From the NCBI RefSeq assembly GCF_017353185.1, contig NZ_JAFMYV010000002.1:62001-126000 (forward strand): a stretch of DNA of 64,000 bases. Direction: 5' to 3'. This document shows positions 44,766 to 53,590 of this stretch, in pieces (position 1 is the stretch's first letter; each line of letters begins with the position of its first letter). The notes under the pieces were generated by a model that worked only from the letters and a program-made list of their open reading frames with translations, had not been told where the DNA came from and did not search any database. Position numbers and translations under genes: made by a program. Source of the DNA: Fibrella rubiginis (GTDB lineage Bacteria > Bacteroidota > Bacteroidia > Cytophagales > Spirosomataceae).

Positions 44766-47468
44766 TTACTTCGCTACCAAACTCACCTCACCTTTCACCT
44801 TCGACTGGGTATAGTACTCGATCAGGTCGGCGACGAGACCTGTCCAGCCGGTTTGGTGGTTAGCGCCGAGGCCGCTGCCGGAGTCGCCGTTGAAGTATTC
44901 GTAGAAGAGCAGCAAGTCCTTAAAATTGGGGTCGTCGGTGAAGCGATTGAGGTCGCCCATGGCGGGAATCTGGCCGGTGGCATCGATGCGGAAGAGGCTG
45001 ATGAGGCGTTCGGCCACCAGCAGGGCGGCTTCCTTTATGCTCATCACCTGCCCCGAATGCGTGGGGTATTCTACCTCATAATCGTCGCCGTAATACTGGT
45101 AGAACTTCATCAGCGAGTCCACCAGCAGAAAGTTCAGCGGAAACCAGATCGGACCGCGCCAATTGGAATTACCCCCGAAAATGCTTGTTTCCGACTCCGC
45201 AGGCACATATTTCACCCGCAGCAGTTCGCCGTTCATGTGCAGCTCATAGGGCTGCTTCTCGTGGAATTTTGAGAGTGCCCGGATGCCATAGTCCGACAGA
45301 AACTCGGCCTCGTCGAACATGCGGCGCATCAGCATTTTCATCCGGTGGCCGCGCAGCAAACTCAGCAGGTGGGTAGACCCCTTACCCGGCTCGTGCCAGC
45401 GGCTCACCAGCGACGCCAGGTCGGGACGATTGGTGAGCACCCACTCCAGCCGCCGCCGGAAGTCGGGCAGTTTCGAGAGCAACTCGTCGTCGATCACCTC
45501 TACGGCAAACAGGGGAATCAACCCCACCATCGACCGGATTTTCAGCAGCCGCGCCTGTTTGTCGGGGGTATGGAGGATATCGTAATAGAACTGATCTTCT
45601 TCGTCCCAGAGGCTGATGTGCTGTTTGCCCAGGTTGTTCATCGCCGAAGCGATGTGCAGGAAGTGCTCGAAAAATTTGCTGGCCATGTCCTGATACGACG
45701 GACGAACCAGCGAGATTTCGCAGGCAATGCGCAGCATATTGAGCGTATACATGGCCATCCAGCCCGTGCCGTCGGCCTGCTCGATGCGCCCACCCATCGG
45801 CAGCGGCTGACTCCGGTCGAACACCCCGATGTTGTCGAGCCCCAGAAAGCCCCCGCCAAAGATGTTGTTGCCCTCCACGTCTTTGCGGTTCACCCACCAG
45901 GTAAAGTTCAGCAGTAGTTTGTGGAAGACGCGCTCCAGAAAGGCCACGTCGCCCACGCCGTTGGCCTGCTTGTCGATCTCATACACCTTCCACGTCGCCC
46001 AGGCGTGAACGGGCGGGTTCACGTCCGAGAAATTCCATTCGTAGGCCGGAATCTGCCCGTTGGGGTGCATGTAGTATTCGCGCAGGGTTACGGCCAGTTG
46101 CCGCTTGGCAAAATGCGGGTCGATGCGGGCGAGCGTGAGGGTATGAAAGGCCAGGTCCCAGGCCGCAAACCAGGGGTATTCCCACTTGTCGGGCATGCTC
46201 AGGATGTTGGCCGTGTACATATGCCGCCACGTTTCGTTGCGGGCGTATACGCGTCCCTGAAACGGAACGGGCATTTTTGGGTCGCCCTTCAGCCACTCGT
46301 TGACGTTGTAATAGTAGAACTGCTTGTTCCAGAGCATACCCGCATAGGCCTGCCGCTGAATGTTGACCAGGTCGGCCCCGGCGTTGGGTCCGTGGTGGGC
46401 GTTATGCTGAATCTGGCCGTAAAAATCATCCGCTTCGGCCAGCCGCTGGGCAAACGTGGCGTCGAAATCGGCGAACGGCCCAGCCGAATTCGGTTGGGTA
46501 AGCTGCGTTTGGTCGCTAAACCGAAGCCGAATTTGGGTGCTGCCTCCAGCGGGCACCATCCGGGTGTACCGCGCGGCTGCTTTGGTGCCGATCCGGTTGG
46601 GGTTCACGTATTCGGGTCGCCCCGTTATCACGTAGTTGTTGATTGCATCTTTGGGGTAGGGCGTGCTGTTAGGTCTGCCGTAGAGACGTTCGGTATTGGT
46701 TTCGTTTTCGCAGAAAAGCAGTTCGTCGGCATCTTCGCAGTAGAGTTTGTACTTGCCCAACTGCCGGTGGTTCACCTCAATCTGATTGGTCGAAATACCC
46801 GTGAGCATAGGCCGCACGCTGTACTGCTCATACCCCCACGACCACGTATTCCGAAACCAGATCGTAGGCAACAGGGTCAACGGGGCCTCCACGGGGCCAC
46901 GGTTGTGGGCCGTTACGGTCACGAGCCAGTCGTTCTGGTCGGCTTTGGCGTATTCGATGTAGATGTCGAAGTACTCGTTCTGGTCGAAAATACCTGTGTC
47001 ATGCAGCTCATATTCCGGCTCCTGCCGACTGCGCCGCATGGTTTCGATCACCAGCTTGTTGTAGGGGAACTCGGACTGCGGATACTTGTACAGCATCTTC
47101 ATGTACGAGTGCGTGGGCGTGCTGTCGAGGTAATAATACAGCTCCTTCACGTCTTCGCCGTGATTGCCTTCGGGACCGGTCAGCCCAAAGAACCGCTCTT
47201 TCAGGATGTTGTCTTTGTGGTTCCAAAAGGCCAGGGCGAAGCAGATATGGCCCTTGTTGTCGGCAATGCCGCCGATGCCTTCTTCGCCCCAGCGGTAGGC
47301 GCGGGAGCGGGCCATGTCGTGGCTAACGTGGTTCCAGGCATCGCCATAGGCACTATAATCTTCGCGGACGGTACCCCAGGCGCGATCAGATAAATAAGGG
47401 CCCCACTTCTTCCAACCTTTATTATCAGCCCGGTCATAGATCCGTAACTTTTCAGCATCTGCCTGCAT
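44766..47468 (-). CDS. MGH1-like (GH63-type) glycoside hydrolase
   Basis: A 900-aa alpha/alpha-barrel glycosidase. The C-terminal half has MGH1/GH63 landmarks: SLWDEEDQFYYDILHTPD, KIRSMVGLIPLFAVEVI, NSNWRGPIWFPLNFLLV and the acidic EYFNGDSGSGLGANHQTGWT. No signal peptide is seen, so it is probably cytoplasmic. Alpha-glucosidase or alpha-mannosidase activity on oligosaccharides is expected; specificity is unresolved. It is the last gene of the GH92-esterase-MGH1 leftward series, separated from the esterase by inverted repeat J. Confidence 0.88.
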   Translation of the reverse strand: MQADAEKLRIYDRADNKGWKKWGPYLSDRAWGTVREDYSAYGDAWNHVSHDMARSRAYRWGEEGIGGIADNKGHICFALAFWNHKDNILKERFFGLTGPEGNHGEDVKELYYYLDSTPTHSYMKMLYKYPQSEFPYNKLVIETMRRSRQEPEYELHDTGIFDQNEYFDIYIEYAKADQNDWLVTVTAHNRGPVEAPLTLLPTIWFRNTWSWGYEQYSVRPMLTGISTNQIEVNHRQLGKYKLYCEDADELLFCENETNTERLYGRPNSTPYPKDAINNYVITGRPEYVNPNRIGTKAAARYTRMVPAGGSTQIRLRFSDQTQLTQPNSAGPFADFDATFAQRLAEADDFYGQIQHNAHHGPNAGADLVNIQRQAYAGMLWNKQFYYYNVNEWLKGDPKMPVPFQGRVYARNETWRHMYTANILSMPDKWEYPWFAAWDLAFHTLTLARIDPHFAKRQLAVTLREYYMHPNGQIPAYEWNFSDVNPPVHAWATWKVYEIDKQANGVGDVAFLERVFHKLLLNFTWWVNRKDVEGNNIFGGGFLGLDNIGVFDRSQPLPMGGRIEQADGTGWMAMYTLNMLRIACEISLVRPSYQDMASKFFEHFLHIASAMNNLGKQHISLWDEEDQFYYDILHTPDKQARLLKIRSMVGLIPLFAVEVIDDELLSKLPDFRRRLEWVLTNRPDLASLVSRWHEPGKGSTHLLSLLRGHRMKMLMRRMFDEAEFLSDYGIRALSKFHEKQPYELHMNGELLRVKYVPAESETSIFGGNSNWRGPIWFPLNFLLVDSLMKFYQYYGDDYEVEYPTHSGQVMSIKEAALLVAERLISLFRIDATGQIPAMGDLNRFTDDPNFKDLLLFYEYFNGDSGSGLGANHQTGWTGLVADLIEYYTQSKVKGEVSLVAK

Positions 47469-47618
47469 ATCGTGTCAATAGGATTCGTAAACGGATGATG
47501 AAGCGCAAATCCATTTCCAAAAATACAGGCTGTAGCACGATTCACGGACATTTCCTCAAAAAGTGCAGCAAAATGGCCTGATAGTCAAGGGTTAACTTAC
47601 CTTGTGGTAACGGGTGTG

Positions 47619-47722
47619 GCGTGTTTTTTATCATCCCTAAGCATGAGGGATCTACTTTCCAAACTTGGAATTGAATGATATGAAAGTAGATCCCTCATGC
47701 TTCGGGATGATAAAAAACACGC
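47619..47722. repeat. Inverted repeat J (GGGATCTACTTTC family)
   Basis: Inverted repeat with 41-nt arms (47619-47659 and 47682-47722, one mismatch) and a 22-nt loop, starting 5 bp after the esterase stop. Outer ends are GCGTGTTTTTTATCATCCC; inside lies GAGGGATCTACTTTC, as in element D. The A/T-runs could make it terminator-like for the esterase transcript. Confidence 0.92.
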
Positions 47723-47727
47723 TACCC

Positions 47728-48543
47728 TCACCTCGGAAATCCGTTACGGAAGAAGAGCAGGTGATATTCAACGTTGCCCCGCCAATAGTCCCAGGTGTGG
47801 CCGCCGGGGCGCTCTATGTAGTCATGGGCGATGTTACGCTGTAAGAGCTTCTGGTGCAGGGCTTTGTTTACGTCGTAGAAGAAATCGCCCGTGCCGCAGT
47901 CTACCAGCAACCGTAGTTCGCCGTTCTGGATAGCATCGGCGGCGGTGCTTACGGTATTGGCCGTCCAAACGTCGGGGCTGGTTTCGGCATCGCCCAGCAG
48001 GTCTCGTAGTTCCCAGTTTTTCGGAAAAGGCCGGAAATCGACTCCACCGCTCAGGCTTGCCGCCTGACTGTACAAGTCGCGGTGGCGCATAGCCAGAAAC
48101 AACGCCCCATGCCCACCCATCGACAACCCCGTGATGGCGCGGTGCTGCCGGTCGGGCTGGGTGCGGTATTGCCTGTCCAGGAAGGGCAATAGCTCTGCGG
48201 TCATAAACGTCTCGAACCGTACGGTGGGCTTCACCGGACTATCCAGATACCAGCTATTTTGACCATCGGGACAGGCAATAATGACGTTGTAGCGATCAGC
48301 GTAGTTGCTTAGCTCGGGTGCCATGCCGATCCAGTCGCGGTAGGTACCGCCGAAGCCGTGGAGCAGGTAAACGACCGGAAACCGTTCGGCGCTGGCCGAG
48401 GCGTACCGGTCAGGCGTGATAACCAGGCATTTGATGGCTTTGCGCATAGACGCACTTTCCACAGACACAGTGTCGACCTTCCCCGCAACAGCAGTGAGGC
48501 TGAGGAAAAGGGCGATTAGGAGTAATAAGGGGTGTTTTGACAT
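47728..48543 (-). CDS. Secreted alpha/beta-hydrolase esterase
   Basis: A 271-aa exported esterase of the S-formylglutathione hydrolase/esterase-D group. Signal peptide (MSKHPLLLLIALFLSLTAVAG), nucleophile Ser141 in GLSMGG (139-144), Asp near 220 (VDCGTGD) and His in RPGGHTWDYW. Likely deacylates an acetylated or feruloylated glycan, fitting its position between GH92 and MGH1-like enzymes. Formaldehyde detoxification is less likely because it is exported. Confidence 0.9.
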   Translation of the reverse strand: MSKHPLLLLIALFLSLTAVAGKVDTVSVESASMRKAIKCLVITPDRYASASAERFPVVYLLHGFGGTYRDWIGMAPELSNYADRYNVIIACPDGQNSWYLDSPVKPTVRFETFMTAELLPFLDRQYRTQPDRQHRAITGLSMGGHGALFLAMRHRDLYSQAASLSGGVDFRPFPKNWELRDLLGDAETSPDVWTANTVSTAADAIQNGELRLLVDCGTGDFFYDVNKALHQKLLQRNIAHDYIERPGGHTWDYWRGNVEYHLLFFRNGFPR

Positions 48544-48586
48544 GGAGGAAAATGTTGATATAGTTGAGGCATAGTTTCGCGCTTGT

Positions 48587-48706
48587 GGCTTCGCGCGTCG
48601 TGCCCTTCGACAGGCTCAGGGTGACAGGGAAGTTGAATCAAATGCACTAAACTGCTTTAGATGGGCTGTCACCCTGAGCCTGTCGAAGGGCACGACGCGC
48701 GAAGCC
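48587..48706 (-). repeat. CTGTCACCCTGAGC hairpin element K
   Basis: Perfect 41-nt inverted repeat (48587-48627 and 48666-48706) with a 38-nt loop. Same arms as elements E and F, but the loop (GGAAGTTGAATCAA...) is in reverse orientation, so it is an inverted insertion of the same element. It fills most of the gap between the esterase start and the GH92 stop. Confidence 0.92.
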
Positions 48707-48742
48707 ATTCCAGCGCCCAGCTACTTTTGCATCCGCCAAACA

Positions 48743-51034
48743 TCACTTCAGCTCATTTGACAATGAATATGGAAAATCGCCCACCTGGGTGCCGCGCTGC
48801 TTGTTGGGTGTGGCGCTCATATCAACGTCGAGGGTGGCACCCTGCATGAGGGCTGCGTGGCTCAGCCAGTTTCTTGAATAGGGTTTACCGTTCATTTTCA
48901 GCCCGTTGACGTACCGGTTTTTGATGCTGTTTTTGGGAGCGTTGATCACCACTTTTTTGCCGTTTTCGAGCGTCATGGTCACCTTGCCAAACAGCGGTGC
49001 GCCCAAGACGTACTGATCCGTAGCGGGGCAGACGGGGTAGAAGCCCATCGCCGAAAACACGTACCAGGCCGAGGTTTGGCCGTTGTCTTCGTCGCCGCAG
49101 TAGCCGTCGGGGGTGGGCAGGTAGAGGCGGTTCATGACCTCGCGCACCCAATACTGCGTTTTCCAGGGCTCACCGGCGTAGTTGTACAGGTAAATCATGT
49201 GTTGAATAGGCTGGTTGCCGTGGGCATATTGACCCATGTTGGCAATCTGCATTTCGCGGATTTCGTGGATCACGCTGCCGTAATAGCTATCGTCGAAAAC
49301 GGGAGGCAGCATGAACACCGAGTCGAGCTTATTGGTAAACTGCTTCGGGCCACCCATGAGGCCAATCAGCCCCTGCACGTCGTGAAACACCGACCAGGTG
49401 TAATGCCAGCTATTGCCCTCGGTAAAAGCGTCGCCCCATTTAAAGGGGTTGAACGGTGTTTGAAACGAGCCGTCTTTGTTTTTACCACGCATCAGCCCGG
49501 TCTGCTTATCGAACAGGTTGCGGTAGTTCCGGCTGCGTTTGGCAAACAGGTCGATTTCGGCTTTGGGGCGGTTCAATTTCTTCGCCAACTGGTAGATCGT
49601 GAAGTCGTCATAGGCGTATTCCAGCGTCCGGGCGGCGTTTTCGTTGATCTTCACGTCGTAGGGCACGTACCCCAGTTCATTGTAATACCTGGCCCCGCGC
49701 CGACCCACAGCATCCATTGGCCCTTCGTTGTTGCTGTTTTTGATCAGTGCCTCATACAGCGCGTTGATGTCGTAATTTTTGCCACCTTTCAAATACGCAT
49801 CCGACACCACCGACGCCGAATTGGAACCGACCATCACATTGCGCAACCCCGGACTACCCCATTCGGGCAGCCAGCCGCCTTCTTTGTAGGCGTTGGCCAG
49901 GCCCTCCTGCATGTGGGCGCTGATACTTGGATACAGCATGTTCAAAAACGGAAACAGCGACCGGAACGTGTCCCAGAAACCGGTGTCGGTAAACAGATAG
50001 CCGGGCCGCACTTCGCCGTTGTAGGGGCTGTAGTGGACCACCTTCCCGGCGGCGTCCATCTCGTAAAATTTACGGGGAAACAGCAGCGCCCGGTACAGGC
50101 AGGAATAGAACGTACGGTACTGATCGGGGGTGCCGCCTTCTACCTGAATACGCCCCAGTACGGTATTCCAGGCCGTTTTTGCTTTTTGCTTCACCGTCTC
50201 GAAGTCATCCTTGCCCAACTCGTTCAGGTTCAGTTCAGCCTGTTCGGGGCTGATGAACGACGAGGCCACCCGCGCGTGGACCACCTCACCTTTGCGGGTC
50301 TGGAAACCCACCACGGCCCCCGCCTGATCGGCCTGAATCTCCAGCAGGTCATTGGCCCACTTGCCGTTCTGCCATACTGCGTGCCGGGCAAAGGGTTTGT
50401 CGAACACGAGCACGAAGTAGTTCTTGAAATTGGCCGGAACGCCGCCGCTGTTTTTGGTTGTGTAGCCCACAACCTTGCGTTCGCCGGGGACAATGCGCAC
50501 GTACGAGCCTTTGTTCAGCGCGTCGATCACCACCTGGGCACTGTCGGTTTTGGGAAACGTGAACCGGAACGATGCCGCCCGTTCGGTAGGGGCAATTTCG
50601 GTAGTCACGTCATGGTCGGCGAGGTAAACGGAGTAATAATACGGCTTGGCTACCTCCGATTTGTGGGTGAACCAACTGGCGCGCTGTTCTTCTACAAAAC
50701 GCGGCCTGCCCGTCATGGGCATGATCGAAAACTGGCCGTAGTCGTTCATCCAGGGCGAGGGCTGATGCGTCTGTTTGAAGCCCCTGATTTTATCAGCGGC
50801 GTAGGTGTAGGCCCATCCGTCGCCCATGCGGCCGGTTTGGGGCATCCAGAAATTCATGCCCCAGGGCAGGGCAATGGCGGGGTAGGTGTTGCCGTTGGAG
50901 AGACTGGGTTTCGAGTCGGTGCCCATCAGCGGGTTAACCCACTCCACGGGGTCGGCAGCGGGACGGGTGGGTGGGGTCTGGGCAGTGGCAGCAACGGTAC
51001 TCAGTAACAACAACGAAATAAAAACGTGGCGCAT
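48743..51034 (-). CDS. GH92 alpha-mannosidase
   Basis: A 763-aa exported GH92 exo-alpha-mannosidase (calcium-dependent, inverting) with a signal peptide (MRHVFISLLLLSTVAATAQ). Family landmarks are the start region DPVEWVNPLMGTDS, HYTWSVFHDVQGLIGLMGG and CGDEDNGQTSAWYVFSAMGF with PVCPATDQYVLGAPLF near the C-terminus. The Glu in CGDEDNG is part of the catalytic/Ca2+ region. It heads the leftward glycan-processing set with the esterase and the MGH1-like enzyme. Confidence 0.95.
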   Translation of the reverse strand: MRHVFISLLLLSTVAATAQTPPTRPAADPVEWVNPLMGTDSKPSLSNGNTYPAIALPWGMNFWMPQTGRMGDGWAYTYAADKIRGFKQTHQPSPWMNDYGQFSIMPMTGRPRFVEEQRASWFTHKSEVAKPYYYSVYLADHDVTTEIAPTERAASFRFTFPKTDSAQVVIDALNKGSYVRIVPGERKVVGYTTKNSGGVPANFKNYFVLVFDKPFARHAVWQNGKWANDLLEIQADQAGAVVGFQTRKGEVVHARVASSFISPEQAELNLNELGKDDFETVKQKAKTAWNTVLGRIQVEGGTPDQYRTFYSCLYRALLFPRKFYEMDAAGKVVHYSPYNGEVRPGYLFTDTGFWDTFRSLFPFLNMLYPSISAHMQEGLANAYKEGGWLPEWGSPGLRNVMVGSNSASVVSDAYLKGGKNYDINALYEALIKNSNNEGPMDAVGRRGARYYNELGYVPYDVKINENAARTLEYAYDDFTIYQLAKKLNRPKAEIDLFAKRSRNYRNLFDKQTGLMRGKNKDGSFQTPFNPFKWGDAFTEGNSWHYTWSVFHDVQGLIGLMGGPKQFTNKLDSVFMLPPVFDDSYYGSVIHEIREMQIANMGQYAHGNQPIQHMIYLYNYAGEPWKTQYWVREVMNRLYLPTPDGYCGDEDNGQTSAWYVFSAMGFYPVCPATDQYVLGAPLFGKVTMTLENGKKVVINAPKNSIKNRYVNGLKMNGKPYSRNWLSHAALMQGATLDVDMSATPNKQRGTQVGDFPYSLSNELK

Positions 51035-51198
51035 GGTGGCTGGGTTGAAAAGAATGCCAAGATACGCTGCCTATGCATGGCGGTTCATCCCCATTGCTCC
51101 CGGTTTGGCTCCACCACCGCGTTACTTATTCTGTGGTGACCCTGGAACTGAAACAGTAGCTTACCCCAGCGGTTAGCTATAGACAACCAATATGACCT

Positions 51199-51717
51199 AT
51201 GATTGACTACCTGTTTGGCGATTTACTACATGACGACAAAACCCTCACTGCGTTTCAGATTGTGGCGCGGGCCGTGCTGGTGGCCGTTGTTGCCCTGCTT
51301 TGCGTCCGCGTTACGGGGCGGCGGGCGTTTGGCCTGAAAACCCCTTTAGACAATGTTATTACCTTTCTGCTGGGTGCTACCCTCAGCCGGGCTATCGTTG
51401 GCGACGGGGGATTTGTGGGCATCGTGGCGGGGTCATTGACCCTGGCCTGCCTGCATCGACTTATCGCTTACGTTAGCTGCCGGAGCGATGGCTTCCGCAA
51501 TTTCATTAATGGCAAAAGCCAGATACTCTATGAACAGGGTATTTTTCAGGATAATAATCTGAAGAAAAGCATGGTTGCCCCCAAAGAACTGGAGGGTGTG
51601 GTACGCAAAGAAACCAACCTCGACTCGCTGGACCTGATTCAGAAAGCAACCATGGAGCCAAGCGGTGAGGTGAGCATTGTGCTAAAAGACAGCTACAGCC
51701 TGCCAAAGCGTGCATAA
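51199..51717 (+). CDS. DUF421/YetF-like membrane protein
   Basis: A 172-aa DUF421 protein: two or three membrane spans in the first 90 residues (ARAVLVAVVALLCVRVTG, NVITFLLGATLSRAIVG, GFVGIVAGSLTLACLH), then a soluble YetF-like domain containing GKSQILYEQGIFQDNNLKKS and DSLDLIQKATMEPSGEVS. The biochemical role is unknown. Its 3' end overlaps the convergent CoA-transferase gene by 25 bp. Confidence 0.88.
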   Translation: MIDYLFGDLLHDDKTLTAFQIVARAVLVAVVALLCVRVTGRRAFGLKTPLDNVITFLLGATLSRAIVGDGGFVGIVAGSLTLACLHRLIAYVSCRSDGFRNFINGKSQILYEQGIFQDNNLKKSMVAPKELEGVVRKETNLDSLDLIQKATMEPSGEVSIVLKDSYSLPKRA

Positions 51718-52970
51718 GCCTGCTGCTCAAGGCTTTCGCGGTGGTCGGGATGAGCAATATTGATGAGCAGCCGCGCCCGCTGCCGCAGGTTCTGGCCATA
51801 TAAATCGGCGATGCCGTATTCCGTCACGACGTAGTGGACGTGGGCGCGGGTAGTGGTCACGCCCGCACCTTCTTTCAAAAACGGCACGATCTTGCTCAAC
51901 CCTTTGCTGGTGGTAGAGGGCAGCGCTATAATGGGTTTGCCGCCTTCGGAGAGCGATGCCCCCCGCACAAAATCCATCTGCCCACCCACGCCCGAATACT
52001 GCATCGTGCCAATGGTGTCGGCGCACACCTGCCCCGTCATGTCGATCTCGATGGCGCTGTTGATAGCCGTTACTTTCGGATTTCGGCGAATAATGGCCGT
52101 GTCGTTGGTATAGCTCGCCTGCTTCATGGCCACGGCGGGGTTGTCGTCAATGAAGTCATACACCCGCTGACTGCCCATCACAAAACTCGACACGATGCGG
52201 TAAGGCAGCACGGTCTTGTATTCGCCTGTGATCACGCCACGCTCCACCAGGTCGATGATGCCGTCGGTGAACATTTCGGTGTGAATGCCCAGGCCCTTGT
52301 GGTGAATCAGTTCGGCCAGGGTGGCGTTGGGAATGCCGCCAATACCCAGTTGAAGCGTGGCCCCATCTTCCACCAGCGAGGCTACGTATTGCCCTATTTT
52401 ACGGTCGGTAGCGTCGATCTCGGCGGGTTTAACCTCATACATCGGCTCGTCGACCTCCACCGCCGCGTGCAGCATCGACACCGGAATAAGGCCGTCGCCG
52501 TGGGTACGGGGCACGCGTGGGTTCATCTGCGCAATGACGTATTTGGCCGCCCGGATGGCCGACAGCGACACATCCACCGATGGCCCCAGCGAACAATACC
52601 CGTGCTGGTCGGGTGGCGACACCTGGATCAGTGCTACATCCACAGGCAGGATTTTCCGGCTAAACAGCAGGGGCACTTCACTCAGAAACACGGGTACATA
52701 ATCGCCGATGCCCTGCGCCAGCGACCGCCGCATGTTGGCCCCGATAAAAAACGAGTTGGGCCGAAAACTAGCCTGGTGCTGCGGCTCCAGATAGGGCAGG
52801 GGGCCTTCGGTATGTATGTGGCAAACCTCCACGTCGCGGAGCCGGTCGGCCTGCGCTACCATGGCCCGGATAAGTACGTGTGGCGTCTGGGCAACGCTAT
52901 GAATAAACACCCGGTTGCCCGACTGTATGGCCGAAACGGCCTGTTCGGGCGTGGTGTAGGGAAGGGGCAT
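51693..52970 (-). CDS. Acetyl-CoA hydrolase/CoA-transferase family protein
   Basis: A 425-aa CoA-transferase of the 4-hydroxybutyrate/acetyl-CoA hydrolase type. Two Rossmann-like halves are seen, with GIGGIPNATLAELIHH near 225-240 and VTTTRAHVHYVVTEYGIADLYGQ near 373-395. It would move CoA between acyl groups in the cytoplasm. Substrate not determined. The stop lies 25 bp inside the convergent DUF421 gene; hairpin M lies just upstream of its start. Confidence 0.9.
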   Translation of the reverse strand: MPLPYTTPEQAVSAIQSGNRVFIHSVAQTPHVLIRAMVAQADRLRDVEVCHIHTEGPLPYLEPQHQASFRPNSFFIGANMRRSLAQGIGDYVPVFLSEVPLLFSRKILPVDVALIQVSPPDQHGYCSLGPSVDVSLSAIRAAKYVIAQMNPRVPRTHGDGLIPVSMLHAAVEVDEPMYEVKPAEIDATDRKIGQYVASLVEDGATLQLGIGGIPNATLAELIHHKGLGIHTEMFTDGIIDLVERGVITGEYKTVLPYRIVSSFVMGSQRVYDFIDDNPAVAMKQASYTNDTAIIRRNPKVTAINSAIEIDMTGQVCADTIGTMQYSGVGGQMDFVRGASLSEGGKPIIALPSTTSKGLSKIVPFLKEGAGVTTTRAHVHYVVTEYGIADLYGQNLRQRARLLINIAHPDHRESLEQQAYARFGRL

Positions 52971-52999
52971 GGGGGAGGGGATTATGTCAACTGTGTAAC

Positions 53000-53133
53000 G
53001 TTTAAGGTCTAAGGTTTAAAGTCTAAGGTTTAAAGTCTAAAGTCTAAAGTCTAAAGTCTAAAGTTGGCTTGCGCAAGCGTACTCCTGCGCAAGCCAACTT
53101 TAGACTTTAGACTTTAGACTTTAAACCTTAGAC
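53000..53133. repeat. Heptad hairpin element M
   Basis: The left arm (53000-53074) is a run of 7-mers GTTTAAG, GTCTAAG, GTTTAAA, GTCTAAG, GTTTAAA, four GTCTAAA, GTTGGCT, ending TGCGC. The right arm (53087-53133) has GCGCA, AGCCAAC, three TTTAGAC, TTTAAAC and CTTAGAC. The left arm thus has extra units, including one more GTCTAAA. The loop is short (about 12 nt). The right arm covers the stop codon of the DUF2267 gene (53128-53130). Confidence 0.93.
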
Positions 53134-53523
53134 AGTCACCCCCTCAAAGAGTGGTGCATAATCGTCGGAGAGGGTGATCTGGATCTTGTGTAGTTCACCC
53201 GGCGTTACCAGTTGCCGGAACACCTGCATAAACTGGTGGGTAACGGTCTTCCCCTGCTCTGAGTCAACACCCAGTTGGTCGGCTACGCGGTCGTAGAACT
53301 CGGTGAGTTTGAACCGTTCGCCCTGATCACGTTCGGCGGCGGGAATCTCGCGGATGATGTCGAGCAGCGGGCCGGGTAGTTGCGCACCCATGTTGTCGGC
53401 GGCGTTTCCGGCCAGGTGATGGGTGAGGGTGTGCAGGAAGGCCCGCGTTACGTCAATGACCTCACTTTCCGTTGAAACGCCAAGTTTAGCTTTGGCTTCG
53501 TGGATAAATTCAGGATACTGCAT
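53128..53523 (-). CDS. DUF2267 family protein
   Basis: A 131-aa soluble helical protein matching DUF2267: EVIDVTRAFLHTLTHHLAGNAADNMGAQLPGPLLDII in sections, plus EFYDRVADQLGVDSEQG and FRQLVTPGELHKI. Two similar helical halves are typical. Function unknown; some relatives occur beside stress genes. The start is ATG 53523. Its stop codon lies inside hairpin M. It is followed in the leftward direction by the CoA-transferase gene, separated by that hairpin. Confidence 0.85.
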   Translation of the reverse strand: MQYPEFIHEAKAKLGVSTESEVIDVTRAFLHTLTHHLAGNAADNMGAQLPGPLLDIIREIPAAERDQGERFKLTEFYDRVADQLGVDSEQGKTVTHQFMQVFRQLVTPGELHKIQITLSDDYAPLFEGVTV

Positions 53524-53590
53524 AATGTTGATAGATCTAAAGGATTACGCTCTATCAACTCCCGAAGCCGTTTTGTGTTTGCCAGAAATA

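Noticed and set aside
45921..47393. A 490-codon open frame opposite the MGH1-like glycosidase
   Set aside because: Antisense frame rich in Val/Gly/His from codon mirroring; the opposite strand has the glycosidase motifs.
49076..51007. A 643-codon open frame opposite GH92
   Set aside because: Long but a mirror of the GH92 reading frame; no start context or family pattern.
51834..53012. A 392-codon frame opposite the CoA-transferase gene
   Set aside because: His/Arg-rich antisense shadow; the CoA-transferase motifs are on the minus strand.
53000..53133. Tandem GTCTAAA array considered as a CRISPR or minisatellite
   Set aside because: No spacers; units are 7 bp in inverted arms, better described as hairpin element M.
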